Shown here: in pieces, positions 1 through 5,990 of the stretch
How positions within the stretch are numbered: position 1 is the first letter of the stretch
Layout of the letters: each line of letters starts with the position of its first letter
NCBI GenBank assembly: GCA_020024075.1
Contig: JAHHUJ010000102.1
Coordinates: 1-7,290 of the forward strand
Direction of reading: 5' to 3'
DNA: 7,290 bases
From: Psychrobacter sp.
GTDB lineage: Bacteria > Pseudomonadota > Gammaproteobacteria > Pseudomonadales > Moraxellaceae
Program-made: the position numbers and the translations under genes
Notes under the pieces: model-generated
Told to the model about the DNA's origin: nothing
The model's input: the letters and a program-made list of their open reading frames with translations, nothing else
The model's database searches: none

Positions 1-40
1 GGTATTTATTGCTTTAATGGTATTAAAACCAAAAGAGCCT

Positions 41-370
41 TTAGATAGAGAACGAGGAGCCACAGCCACAAGTGGTCGTCGCATTAGGATTAGTCACCAC
101 AAAGCGTGCGCCTTCTAATCCTTCCGTGTAATCTACCGTTGAGCCTTGCAGGTATTGGTAACTAAGTGAGTCTACCAATAAAGTAACATCATCGTTTGCA
201 AAACTGGCATCATCTTCGCCTTCTTCCTCAGCGAAGTTAAAGCCATATGAAAACCCCGAACAGCCGCCACCAGTGACATACACTCGTAGCATAAGGTTTT
301 GATCGCCTTCTTCTTCACGTAATTTGCGAACTTTATTAGCCGCACTGTCAGTTAAGGTAATGGTAGTCAT
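41..370 (-). CDS. erpA: A-type iron-sulfur cluster carrier/insertion protein ErpA
   Basis: The 109-residue product is a cytosolic A-type carrier that receives Fe-S clusters from the assembly scaffold and delivers them to apo-enzymes (family knowledge; in E. coli the targets include isoprenoid enzymes such as IspG). The three cluster-ligand cysteines are present: C37 in the GGGCSGF motif, and C101 and C103 in the C-terminal CGCGSSFSI. The stretch SVDYTEGLEGARFVVTNPNA before the last two cysteines is near-identical to E. coli ErpA, which favours ErpA over IscA or SufA. Length is close to the E. coli protein (114). An acidic loop at residues 47-61 replaces a less conserved segment. The ATG at 368-370 is preceded on the minus strand by a Shine-Dalgarno GAGGA a few bases upstream. 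It stands alone, divergent from yheS. No clear terminator is visible in the 40 bases after its stop. Identification is confident. Confidence 0.96.
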   Translation of the reverse strand: MTTITLTDSAANKVRKLREEEGDQNLMLRVYVTGGGCSGFSYGFNFAEEEGEDDASFANDDVTLLVDSLSYQYLQGSTVDYTEGLEGARFVVTNPNATTTCGCGSSFSI

Positions 371-408
371 AATATCCTCGTAAAGTGTAAAACTTCACTT
401 AACGTAAA

Positions 409-436
409 ATCATAATCTGAGTTAGTACTGGGTCCG
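409..436 (-). promoter_or_regulatory. Candidate erpA promoter
   Basis: On the minus strand a good -10 box, TATGAT, occupies 409-414. At 16-bp spacing there is only a weak -35 match, CGGACC (431-436). Transcription would start near 402 and give a 5' leader of about 30 bases that includes the Shine-Dalgarno. A weak -35 with an overlapping palindrome suits a regulated promoter. This is pattern matching only. Confidence 0.4.
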
Positions 437-441
437 ATAAT
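412..441. promoter_or_regulatory. Imperfect palindrome over the erpA promoter, possible operator
   Basis: This 30-bp element is centred on AGTACT (424-429). Ten of its 15 base pairs are symmetric, with matching arms of the form AT-ATC-GA on the left and TC-GAT-AT on the right. It covers the spacer, the weak -35 and part of the -10 of the candidate erpA promoter, the position expected for a repressor or dual regulator. Fe-S genes are often controlled by IscR, but the spacing does not fit the type 1 IscR consensus I recall, so the regulator is left unnamed. Confidence 0.4.
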
Positions 442-758
442 AAAGAGACTGTTCTGATGAAGACGGTTTGTTATAAAGCCAATTTACTATAAAGTGATGA
501 GGGTAAATTTTTACAATGGGCGTGCTTCAAGGACAGATCGACTTTATCTAGGCCATTAACAGGTCGTATGTTGTACTGATTTTACGATTATTTAAATAAT
601 TAGTCATTCAGTATAACATAATGAGGCATAATGCTTGATTTTCAATGTCTCTTAGCAGATAAACTGTGTTTTTTTTGTTGCAAATTTTTGTACGAGTACT
701 GTTCTAAGCTACAAGTTGCCAATCCCGCTTAGCATTAACCAAAAAGTGATTAATATCC
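442..758. other. Rest of the erpA/yheS divergent spacer
   Basis: This AT-rich stretch has no long ORF and no RNA gene I recognise. Plus-strand promoter candidates for yheS are TTGTAC (571-576) with AATAAT (595-600), spacing 18, and TTGATT (635-640) with GATAAA (658-663), spacing 17. Neither is strong. CATAATG is repeated at 617-623 and 627-633. A 33-codon ORF at 631-732, with GAGG at 623-626, could be a leader peptide but has no independent support. An eight-T run lies at 669-676, preceded by only a very weak hairpin. Confidence 0.3.
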
Positions 759-2753
759 ATGATTGAATTTAACAAAGTCAGTGTTCGCCGTGATGGCAGA
801 ATCCTATTCTCAGACGCCACTTTTCAGATCCACCCCGGTCAAAAAGTGGGGCTAACCGGCAACAATGGTACCGGCAAATCTACTCTATTTGGGGTGATTC
901 TGACCTATATGGGGGAGCAGACTACTGATGAGTTAACCGTGGATGCTGGTAATATTAGCATTCCCAGTGGCTGGGAAGTGGCACACATGGCACAGGAAGT
1001 CGAAGGTAGCAGTCAACCCGCCATTGATTACGTATTAAGCGGCGACAAGGAGTGGTATCAGCTGAATCAAAAAATGATGGCGCCAGATAATTTAAGCGAT
1101 GCTGAGCTTGCCCAGTTATACCAACGCTTTGATGATATCGATGGTTATCGAACCCCGACCACAGCGGCGCAGATTATGGCTGGTCTAGGTTTTAAGCCCA
1201 ACCAACACGAGCTGCCGGTGAATGACTTCTCTGGGGGCTGGCGTATGCGCCTGAATTTGGCGAAAACCTTGATGAGCCGTGCTGACTTGCTATTACTCGA
1301 TGAGCCCACCAACCACTTGGATTTGGATGCTATCTTATGGTTAGAGGAGTGGATTGGTAAGTTTGATGGCACGATACTGCTCATCTCGCACGACCAAACT
1401 TTTTTGGATTCTACCATCAGCTATATTCTTCATGTCGAAAACCAGCGTTTGACACTATATACCGGCAATTATTCGCAGTTTGTGCGTACCCGTAGCGAGC
1501 GTCTGGCACAGCAGCAGCAAGCTTATGAGAAGCAAGAGACTACCCGCGCGCATTTAGAAGATTTCGTGCGCCGCTTTCGTGCCAAAGCTTCTAAAGCCAA
1601 GCAAGCCCAAAGCCGCTTAAAGCAGCTAGAGCGTATGGCTGATCTGTCTCCGGTTATGGCAGACAACCCGTTTACCTTCCAGTTTTATGAGCCTAATAAC
1701 ATGAGTTCGCCACTGATTTCGCTGAAGTCAGCCGATATTGGCTATAGTGAGACGCCAATTTTAAAAGACGCCAGCTTGCAGATTACCCCTGACACCCGTA
1801 TTGGGCTATTGGGGATGAATGGGGCGGGTAAGTCGACCTTAATTAAAGCTTTAGTCGGAGAGCTTGAACCGCTGACGGGCAGTTATAAGGTTTCAGACAC
1901 ACTCAATATTGGCTATTTTAACCAGCATCAAATGGACAGCTTAGACGCTGAAGCCACGCCGATGATTATGATGCGCCGTATTGCTGGCAAGACCTCTGAC
2001 GCTGATTTGCGTTCATTTTTGGGTAGCTTTGATTTTCGCGGTGATCGCATTGATACGCCAAGCAAGCTATCTTCAGGTGGTGAACGAGCGCGTCTAACTT
2101 TGGCATTAATCGTGTGGCAAAAGCCAAACGTATTGGTACTAGATGAGCCCACCAACCACTTAGATTTACAAATGCGCCAAGCATTGACGATGGCATTGCA
2201 AGGATTTGCTGGGGCAGTGGTGCTGGTATCGCATGACCGTGAACTTATTGCCAACGTCTGCGATGAGTTGTATCTGGTACATGACGGTAAGCTACAAGAG
2301 TTTGAAGGCGATGTCTCAGACTATGGCAAATGGTTGTCTGAGCAGCGTAAATCAGATGCCAAAGAAGCGGCAAAAGAGTCTCGTGATGCCAAAGCCGCTG
2401 CCAACCAAGCAGCGAAGCAGGCAGAAGAAGACAGAAAAGCTGCGGAGGCCAAAGCGAAGGCAGAAGAGCCACAACTTAACAAAGAAGAGCGCCGTAAATT
2501 GGCTGCAGAGCAGCGTAAGTTAACGGCACCGATTCGAAAACGTATCGAGCAATCCGAAAAAAAGCTAGATAAAGTAGTTGCTGGTTTGGCAGATTTAGAA
2601 ACAAAGTTGGCTGATACCACGCTTTATGATGAGGCCCGTAAAGAAGAGCTGTTAAAGCTACTAGATGAGCAGACCTCCTTGCAGCAGCAGCAAGCACAGC
2701 TTGAAGAGGAGATGCTGATGGCCATGACTGAGCTTGAACAGTATGAACTGTAA
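759..2753 (+). CDS. yheS: ABC-F family ATPase, YheS-like ribosome-associated factor
   Basis: This soluble 664-residue protein has two fused ABC ATPase domains and no membrane segments, the hallmark of ABC-F proteins, which bind the ribosomal E site and act on stalled or special translation states. Domain 1 has Walker A GNNGTGKST (34-42), signature FSGGWRMRL (157-165), Walker B plus catalytic Glu LLLLDEPTNHLDL (177-189, E182) and SHD switch (210-212). The interdomain linker, about 240-310, contains FRAKASKAKQAQSR (273-286), typical of the family's P-site interaction motif. Domain 2 has Walker A GMNGAGKST (352-360), signature SSGGERARL (438-446), Walker B with E463, and SHD (491-493). A Lys/Ala/Glu-rich coiled-coil tail spans 525-664. 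Sequence and tail match E. coli YheS (637 residues) better than Uup or EttA. The ATG has no good Shine-Dalgarno, but residue 1 aligns with YheS, so the start is kept. The exact cellular role of YheS is less settled than its family. Confidence 0.93.
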   Translation: MIEFNKVSVRRDGRILFSDATFQIHPGQKVGLTGNNGTGKSTLFGVILTYMGEQTTDELTVDAGNISIPSGWEVAHMAQEVEGSSQPAIDYVLSGDKEWYQLNQKMMAPDNLSDAELAQLYQRFDDIDGYRTPTTAAQIMAGLGFKPNQHELPVNDFSGGWRMRLNLAKTLMSRADLLLLDEPTNHLDLDAILWLEEWIGKFDGTILLISHDQTFLDSTISYILHVENQRLTLYTGNYSQFVRTRSERLAQQQQAYEKQETTRAHLEDFVRRFRAKASKAKQAQSRLKQLERMADLSPVMADNPFTFQFYEPNNMSSPLISLKSADIGYSETPILKDASLQITPDTRIGLLGMNGAGKSTLIKALVGELEPLTGSYKVSDTLNIGYFNQHQMDSLDAEATPMIMMRRIAGKTSDADLRSFLGSFDFRGDRIDTPSKLSSGGERARLTLALIVWQKPNVLVLDEPTNHLDLQMRQALTMALQGFAGAVVLVSHDRELIANVCDELYLVHDGKLQEFEGDVSDYGKWLSEQRKSDAKEAAKESRDAKAAANQAAKQAEEDRKAAEAKAKAEEPQLNKEERRKLAAEQRKLTAPIRKRIEQSEKKLDKVVAGLADLETKLADTTLYDEARKEELLKLLDEQTSLQQQQAQLEEEMLMAMTELEQYEL

Positions 2754-2831
2754 GATGAGCATGATACAGTTGTAGTGCTCTTTAGCTATAAATTCAACAA
2801 ACCTGGCTTGATGAACGGTGAAATATTCATT

Positions 2832-2870
2832 AACAGCCCTTATATATAACCCTAAGAGCTGGTTTTTTTT
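2832..2870 (+). terminator. Candidate rho-independent terminator after yheS
   Basis: Left arm AACAGCCCT (2832-2840) can pair with right arm AGAGCTGGTT (2855-2864), with one bulged G and one C/A mismatch, around an AT-rich loop of about 14 bases. Eight Ts follow at 2863-2870. The stem is imperfect and overlaps the U-tract, so efficiency is uncertain. It would separate yheS from cbpA. Confidence 0.4.
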
Positions 2871-2899
2871 AGATTAAAACGCTTAAAAGGATAATAATA

Positions 2900-3904
2900 A
2901 TGGCAGAAAAAAGTTTTTATGATGTTTTGGGTGTCAGTAAAGATGCCTCAGAAAATGATATTAAAAAGGCTTACCGTAAGTTGGTACGTAAATACCACCC
3001 CGATGTCAGCAAAGCCAAAGATGCGGATGAAAAAATCGCAGAAATCAACAACGCCTATGAGACCTTACGTGACCCCGAAAAGCGGGCAAAGTATGATGCG
3101 ATGCAGGAGAACCCCTTCGCAGGAGCAGGCGGTTTTGGCGGTACAGGTGGACAAGGTGGCTATAGATGGGAGGATGTCAAAGATCAATTTGGTGAAGGGG
3201 CGCCATTTGGTAGTGGCAGCTTCCGCTTTGATGACATCTTCTCAGCCTTCGGTGCAGGTAGAGGAGGGGCTAAGTCCTCTCGTCAATCGTCACAATCTGG
3301 CTTTGAAGGCTATGACCACTTTGGTGATTTTCAGCAAGCAGGACCTATGCCTGGTCAGGACCAACACGCAGAGATTAGCGTCAGTTTAGACTCAGTCTAT
3401 AAGGGCGATGATTACAGTATTAAATTAAATGTCCCCACCCGTCAGCCAGACGGTACGGTAAGTCATGAACAAAAAACCTTGAAGATCAAAATCCCTAAAG
3501 GCATCACCGAAGGTAAGCAAATTCGCCTAAGTGGTCAAGGTGCAGCCAGCTATGGCGGTGGCAAAAATGGTGACTTGTTCTTAAAGGTGATAATTGATCA
3601 TGATGACAATATTCGCTTAGAAGGCACTGATGTCTATCAAACGGTCAATATTACCCCTTGGGAGGCGGCGTTAGGAGAGAAGATTAATGTCAGAACCCCA
3701 GCTGGGACTTTTGGGGTGACCATACCCAAAAATAGTAAGTCCGGTAGTCACTTAAGGGTTAAGGGTAAAGGTATCCCAGCCAAGCAGGCAGGCGACTTAT
3801 ACCTGACCTTAAATATTGTTAATCCAGAGGTTAGTACCGAAGCGCAGCAGCAAGCGTATGAAGCCTTAAAACAAAGCTTCGCTGACATCACTATAAAGCG
3901 CTAA
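2900..3904 (+). CDS. cbpA: Class B J-domain co-chaperone CbpA (curved DNA-binding protein)
   Basis: This 334-residue DnaJ-type co-chaperone stimulates DnaK ATPase and delivers substrates; in E. coli CbpA also binds curved DNA in the nucleoid (family knowledge). The J-domain occupies about residues 5-66 with the HPD triad at 33-35. A Gly/Phe-rich linker runs from 72 to about 120 and includes FRFDDIFSAFG (108-118), like the DDIFSSIFG of E. coli CbpA. A Ser/Gln-rich stretch follows to about 155. Two beta-rich substrate-binding domains occupy about 156-235 and 238-310, with conserved IKIPKGITEGKQIRL (196-210) and TPWEAALGEKI (252-262). There is no zinc finger and no cysteine at all, so it is not DnaJ itself. 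It is about 28 residues longer than E. coli CbpA (306), mostly in the linker. AAGGA at 2887-2891 lies 8 bases before the ATG. The adjoining cbpM confirms the assignment. Confidence 0.95.
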   Translation: MAEKSFYDVLGVSKDASENDIKKAYRKLVRKYHPDVSKAKDADEKIAEINNAYETLRDPEKRAKYDAMQENPFAGAGGFGGTGGQGGYRWEDVKDQFGEGAPFGSGSFRFDDIFSAFGAGRGGAKSSRQSSQSGFEGYDHFGDFQQAGPMPGQDQHAEISVSLDSVYKGDDYSIKLNVPTRQPDGTVSHEQKTLKIKIPKGITEGKQIRLSGQGAASYGGGKNGDLFLKVIIDHDDNIRLEGTDVYQTVNITPWEAALGEKINVRTPAGTFGVTIPKNSKSGSHLRVKGKGIPAKQAGDLYLTLNIVNPEVSTEAQQQAYEALKQSFADITIKR

Positions 3905-3932
3905 AAATATAACTATAAGAGGGACGGTTATC

Positions 3933-4262
3933 ATGAAACATTCTAATGAGTTTAACGATATTATCATGACTTTAGATGAGCTCGTTGCCGCTTGTGGTGC
4001 CGAGCGTAATTGGGTAATGGCGTTAATAGAAGAAAATGTCATCGAATATGATGTGCCAGAAACCCAACAATTCACCGGTTATCAGTTGGCGACAGTGCGC
4101 CGAGCATCACGCTTAAGTCGTGACTTCGATGCCAGTATTCCGGCCATTGGGCTGATTTTGGAGTTGTTAGATGAAGTCGAGCAGCTGCGTCAGTTTAAGC
4201 GTCAGCAGCTCGCCTCGATGCAGCCGGTGCATACCATTGAGGTCGAAATAAAGTCGCAGTAA
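3933..4262 (+). CDS. cbpM: Chaperone modulator CbpM
   Basis: This 109-residue protein lies 28 bases downstream of cbpA, almost certainly in one transcript. In E. coli CbpM binds the CbpA J-domain and inhibits both its DnaK co-chaperone activity and its DNA binding (family knowledge). The sequence fits the MerR-like CbpM fold: an N-terminal helix-turn-helix-type segment (TLDELVAACGAE, 13-24, then VIEYD near 36-40) and the diagnostic central block RRASRLSRDFDASIPAIGLILELLDEVEQL (56-85; key R56, R57, R60, L61, P70, L77-L79, D80, E81). This block aligns with E. coli [24 protein letters not shown]. A short C-terminal coiled coil follows. Length is close to E. coli CbpM (101). GAGGGA at 3919-3924, 8 bases upstream, supports the first ATG over the internal Met12, which has no ribosome site. 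The stop codon lies in a 15-bp tandem duplication. Confidence 0.9.
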   Translation: MKHSNEFNDIIMTLDELVAACGAERNWVMALIEENVIEYDVPETQQFTGYQLATVRRASRLSRDFDASIPAIGLILELLDEVEQLRQFKRQQLASMQPVHTIEVEIKSQ

Positions 4263-4281
4263 TTGGTTTCACAGTAATTGG
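4257..4281 (+). repeat. Short direct repeat over the cbpM stop codon
   Basis: CAGTAATTGG occurs at 4257-4266 and again at 4272-4281, a 15-bp period. The flanking bases TTTCA and CTTTA are also similar. The first copy contains the cbpM stop TAA (4260-4262). Because the period is a multiple of three, the second copy supplies another in-frame TAA at 4275-4277. It looks like a small tandem duplication with no evident function. Confidence 0.7.
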
Positions 4282-4336
4282 CTTTATTATTTAGCTAAAT
4301 TGTTGCTAATAATTATTTTAGAACAAGACAGTTACC

Positions 4337-4376
4337 AAAAAGAAGAGGCTCCAACAAGTGTTGAGGCCTCTTTTTT
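4337..4376. terminator. Bidirectional rho-independent terminator between cbpM and sstT
   Basis: GAGGCTCCAAC (4345-4355) pairs with GTTGAGGCCTC (4360-4370) with one C/A mismatch and one G-T wobble, around the tetraloop AAGT. It is followed by TTTTTT on the plus strand. On the minus strand the A-rich left flank (4337-4344) reads as a T-rich tract after the same hairpin. It sits between two convergent genes and can end both cbpM and sstT transcripts. Confidence 0.88.
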
Positions 4377-4414
4377 ATGCTGTTTGTTTTAATACTATTT
4401 GGTTGGTTCAACGC

Positions 4415-5635
4415 TTAAGCATTTTTGCTTTTCATAACAGGGTCAGCGGCTGCGGTAAATAATACGTCAGTTGACGAGTTAAGTGCCGTTTCTGCCGAGT
4501 CTTGGACCACACCAATGATGAAGCCAATGGCCACAACTTGCATGGCAATATCATTAGGAATGTTAAATAAGCTACAAGCTAGCGGGATAAGCAGTAACGA
4601 TCCCCCTGCCACGCCTGAAGCACCGGTAGCAGAGATGGTAGCTACCACACTAAGCAATAAGGCCGATCCGAAGTCGACTGATATCCCCAAAGTATAAGCG
4701 GCAGCTAAGGTCAACACGTTAATAGTGATGGCAGCACCTGCCATATTAATGGTCGCACCCAGTGGTAGAGTCACTGAGTAAGTATCTTCATGTAAGCCAA
4801 GCTTTTTGGCTAAGTTCATGTTGACTGGGATGTTAGCCGCTGATGAGCGGGTAAAGAATGCAGTAATCCCTGACTCACGTAAGCAAGTAAATACCAGTGG
4901 ATAAGGGTTCTTGCGAATACTAAAGGCCACAATGATTGGGTTAACGACCAAGGCAATAAATAGCATAGAGCCAAGCAGTACTGCTAGCAGATGGCCATAG
5001 CTTGCTAAGACCCCAAAGCCTGTTTCAGCAATGGTATTAGCCACTAAGCCCAAGATACCGATAGGGGCAAAGGCGATAACAAAACGCACCACATTAGAGA
5101 TGGCCTCTGATAAGTCAGCAACCATAGTGCGAGTGGTAGCCGAGGCTTTACGTAGCGCAAAACCAATGATTAAAGCCCAAGCCAAAATACCCATATAGTT
5201 GGCTCTAGCGATGGCATTAATTGGGTTGTCCACTAAGTTCATAAGCAGCGTGGTCAATACTTCTTTTAACCCAGAAGGAGGGGCTTGATCAGCAACCGCT
5301 TCAATGGTGTTCAGGCCAATAAGCTCAGTTGGGAAGGCAAAGCTTGCTACCACAGCAGTTAGGGCCGCCAAAAAAGTGCCAAAAATGTACATGATTAACA
5401 CAGGTTTGACATGAACTTGGCTTTCACCTTGGTGCTGACTGACTGCCGCCATGACCAAAATGAATACCAAAATAGGCGCCACAGCCTTTAGTGCGCCCAC
5501 AAATAAGGTACCAAGTAGCCCGAATGCGATACCAACTGAAGGCAATAACCAGCCTATTAAGATACCAATTACTAGCCCAATAATAATTAGAGGCACCAAG
5601 CCGATGCGTTGGTACATGTCAATAAGGGCTCTCAT
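4415..5635 (-). CDS. sstT: Sodium/serine-threonine symporter SstT
   Basis: This 406-residue inner-membrane protein of the dicarboxylate/amino acid:cation symporter family imports serine and threonine with Na+ (family knowledge, E. coli SstT, 414 residues). It is strongly hydrophobic throughout, with N-terminal helices at about 12-33, 36-64 and 78-101. The transport core shows all expected elements: hairpin 1 with FFTRSSAANIPVNM (260-273), helix 7 with the family NM-G motif as NMAGAA (297-302), hairpin 2 with GASGVAGGSLLLIP (338-351), and helix 8 with QDSAETALNSSTDVLFTAA (378-396). GTLFVGALKAVAPIL (42-56) and CLRESGITAFF (251-261) are close to the E. coli protein, so SstT is preferred over GltP or DctA. 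The ATG at 5633-5635 follows GGAGAG (minus strand, about 5640-5645) at good spacing. It has its own apparent promoter and ends at the shared terminator. No truncation is seen. Confidence 0.95.
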   Translation of the reverse strand: MRALIDMYQRIGLVPLIIIGLVIGILIGWLLPSVGIAFGLLGTLFVGALKAVAPILVFILVMAAVSQHQGESQVHVKPVLIMYIFGTFLAALTAVVASFAFPTELIGLNTIEAVADQAPPSGLKEVLTTLLMNLVDNPINAIARANYMGILAWALIIGFALRKASATTRTMVADLSEAISNVVRFVIAFAPIGILGLVANTIAETGFGVLASYGHLLAVLLGSMLFIALVVNPIIVAFSIRKNPYPLVFTCLRESGITAFFTRSSAANIPVNMNLAKKLGLHEDTYSVTLPLGATINMAGAAITINVLTLAAAYTLGISVDFGSALLLSVVATISATGASGVAGGSLLLIPLACSLFNIPNDIAMQVVAIGFIIGVVQDSAETALNSSTDVLFTAAADPVMKSKNA

Positions 5636-5776
5636 AAGCTCTCCAAATAATTGCTAACTGAAGTAGGGTCAGCACTAAAATAAAAAATAAAAGTATACAG
5701 TGCACAAGCCTTACGCCCATGTCCAAATATCTTTAGGTTATATGGTTTGATTGAAAGATAGAGTTTTAAGAGTCAT

Positions 5777-5799
5777 TAACCGTCAAAATAACAGTCAAA
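5777..5799 (-). repeat. Tandem direct repeat in the sstT leader
   Basis: Read on the minus strand, TTTGACTGTTA (5799-5789) and TTTGACGGTTA (5787-5777) differ at one base and are offset by 12 bp. They lie some 45-70 bases downstream of the predicted transcription start. They could be a protein-binding pair or a small duplication. One contains a TTGAC -35-like core, but no good -10 follows at standard spacing. Confidence 0.5.
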
Positions 5800-5832
5800 T
5801 TTTAGTAAACGTTACTCCGCTAAGCCCTATCA

Positions 5833-5847
5833 CATAATCAGATTATG
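5833..5847. promoter_or_regulatory. Perfect palindrome at the predicted sstT start site, possible operator
   Basis: CATAATC and GATTATG form a perfect 7-bp inverted repeat around one central A. It begins 5 bases past the -10 box of the candidate sstT promoter, so it spans about +1 to +14, where a bound repressor would block initiation. The minus-strand reading CATAATCTGA also occurs at 411-420 over the erpA promoter. Function is inferred. Confidence 0.4.
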
Positions 5848-5852
5848 CCTTG

Positions 5853-5880
5853 ATTATACAAAACTTAAACGAGTCTGCAA
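5853..5880 (-). promoter_or_regulatory. Candidate sigma-70 promoter of sstT
   Basis: The minus strand reads TTGCAG (5880-5875), 16 bases, then a consensus TATAAT (5858-5853). The -35 is only half matched but the -10 is perfect. It lies downstream of the holC terminator-like hairpin and about 220 bases before the sstT ATG. TATACT nearer the gene (on the minus strand, around 5693-5698) is a weaker alternative without a proper -35. Confidence 0.5.
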
Positions 5881-5913
5881 CAGATAACTATAAATTGGTT
5901 TTAATAATAAGTA

Positions 5914-5940
5914 CAAAACAAGCCAGCTAGAGGCCGGTTT
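5914..5940 (-). terminator. Candidate terminator after pepA-holC
   Basis: Read on the minus strand, CCGGC (5937-5933) pairs with GCTGG (5927-5923), with one G-T pair, around a five-base loop. Flanking AAA and CTTGTTTT add A-T pairing and a modest U-tract. It lies about 55 bases after the holC stop. The T-run is interrupted, so some readthrough into sstT is possible. Confidence 0.45.
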
Positions 5941-5990
5941 CTGTCTAAGGTTAAACAGACAATAGGGGCAGTAGAGGGGGGTAAAAAAGG

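Larger units (their letters stand above)
5636..5852 (-). other. Long 5' leader of sstT
   Basis: If the promoter at 5853-5880 is real, the sstT transcript carries about 210 untranslated bases. I recognise no known riboswitch. The leader contains a palindrome at the start site, a 12-bp-period direct repeat, a 12-codon ORF (5738-5776, MTLKTLSFNQTI, three Thr and one Ser), and a 33-codon hydrophobic ORF (5619-5720) that overlaps the sstT start out of frame. Neither small ORF has a strong Shine-Dalgarno. No clear terminator/antiterminator pair is visible. Confidence 0.35.

Noticed and set aside
1..40. Terminator for erpA
   Set aside because: No inverted repeat followed by a T-run is visible in the available 40 bases. 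It may lie beyond the window.
498..560. 20-codon ORF starting ATGAGGGTA in the erpA/yheS spacer
   Set aside because: No Shine-Dalgarno, no recognisable composition, and such short frames are expected by chance.
640..680. Rho-independent terminator at the eight-T run (669-676)
   Set aside because: The preceding hairpin, CAG-ATAAA-CTG, has only three to five weak pairs, and no plus-strand gene lies upstream that would need ending.
1145..1417. 90-codon open frame antisense to yheS domain 1
   Set aside because: It overlaps strongly conserved ABC motifs on the other strand. Its product looks like an out-of-frame reading and has no recognisable domain.
1928..2697. Several 73-108-codon open frames on both strands inside the second half of yheS
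   Set aside because: All lie within an intact conserved ABC-F reading frame. Their compositions, rich in Ser/Arg or His/Leu, are typical of shadow frames.
2919..3389. 156-codon open frame in the +1 register of cbpA
   Set aside because: It is out of frame with an unmistakable J-domain protein, and the product is Met/Lys/Ser-rich without a family match.
4425..4697. 90-codon plus-strand frame antisense to sstT
   Set aside because: It overlaps the conserved helix 7-8 region of SstT. No ribosome site or recognisable product.
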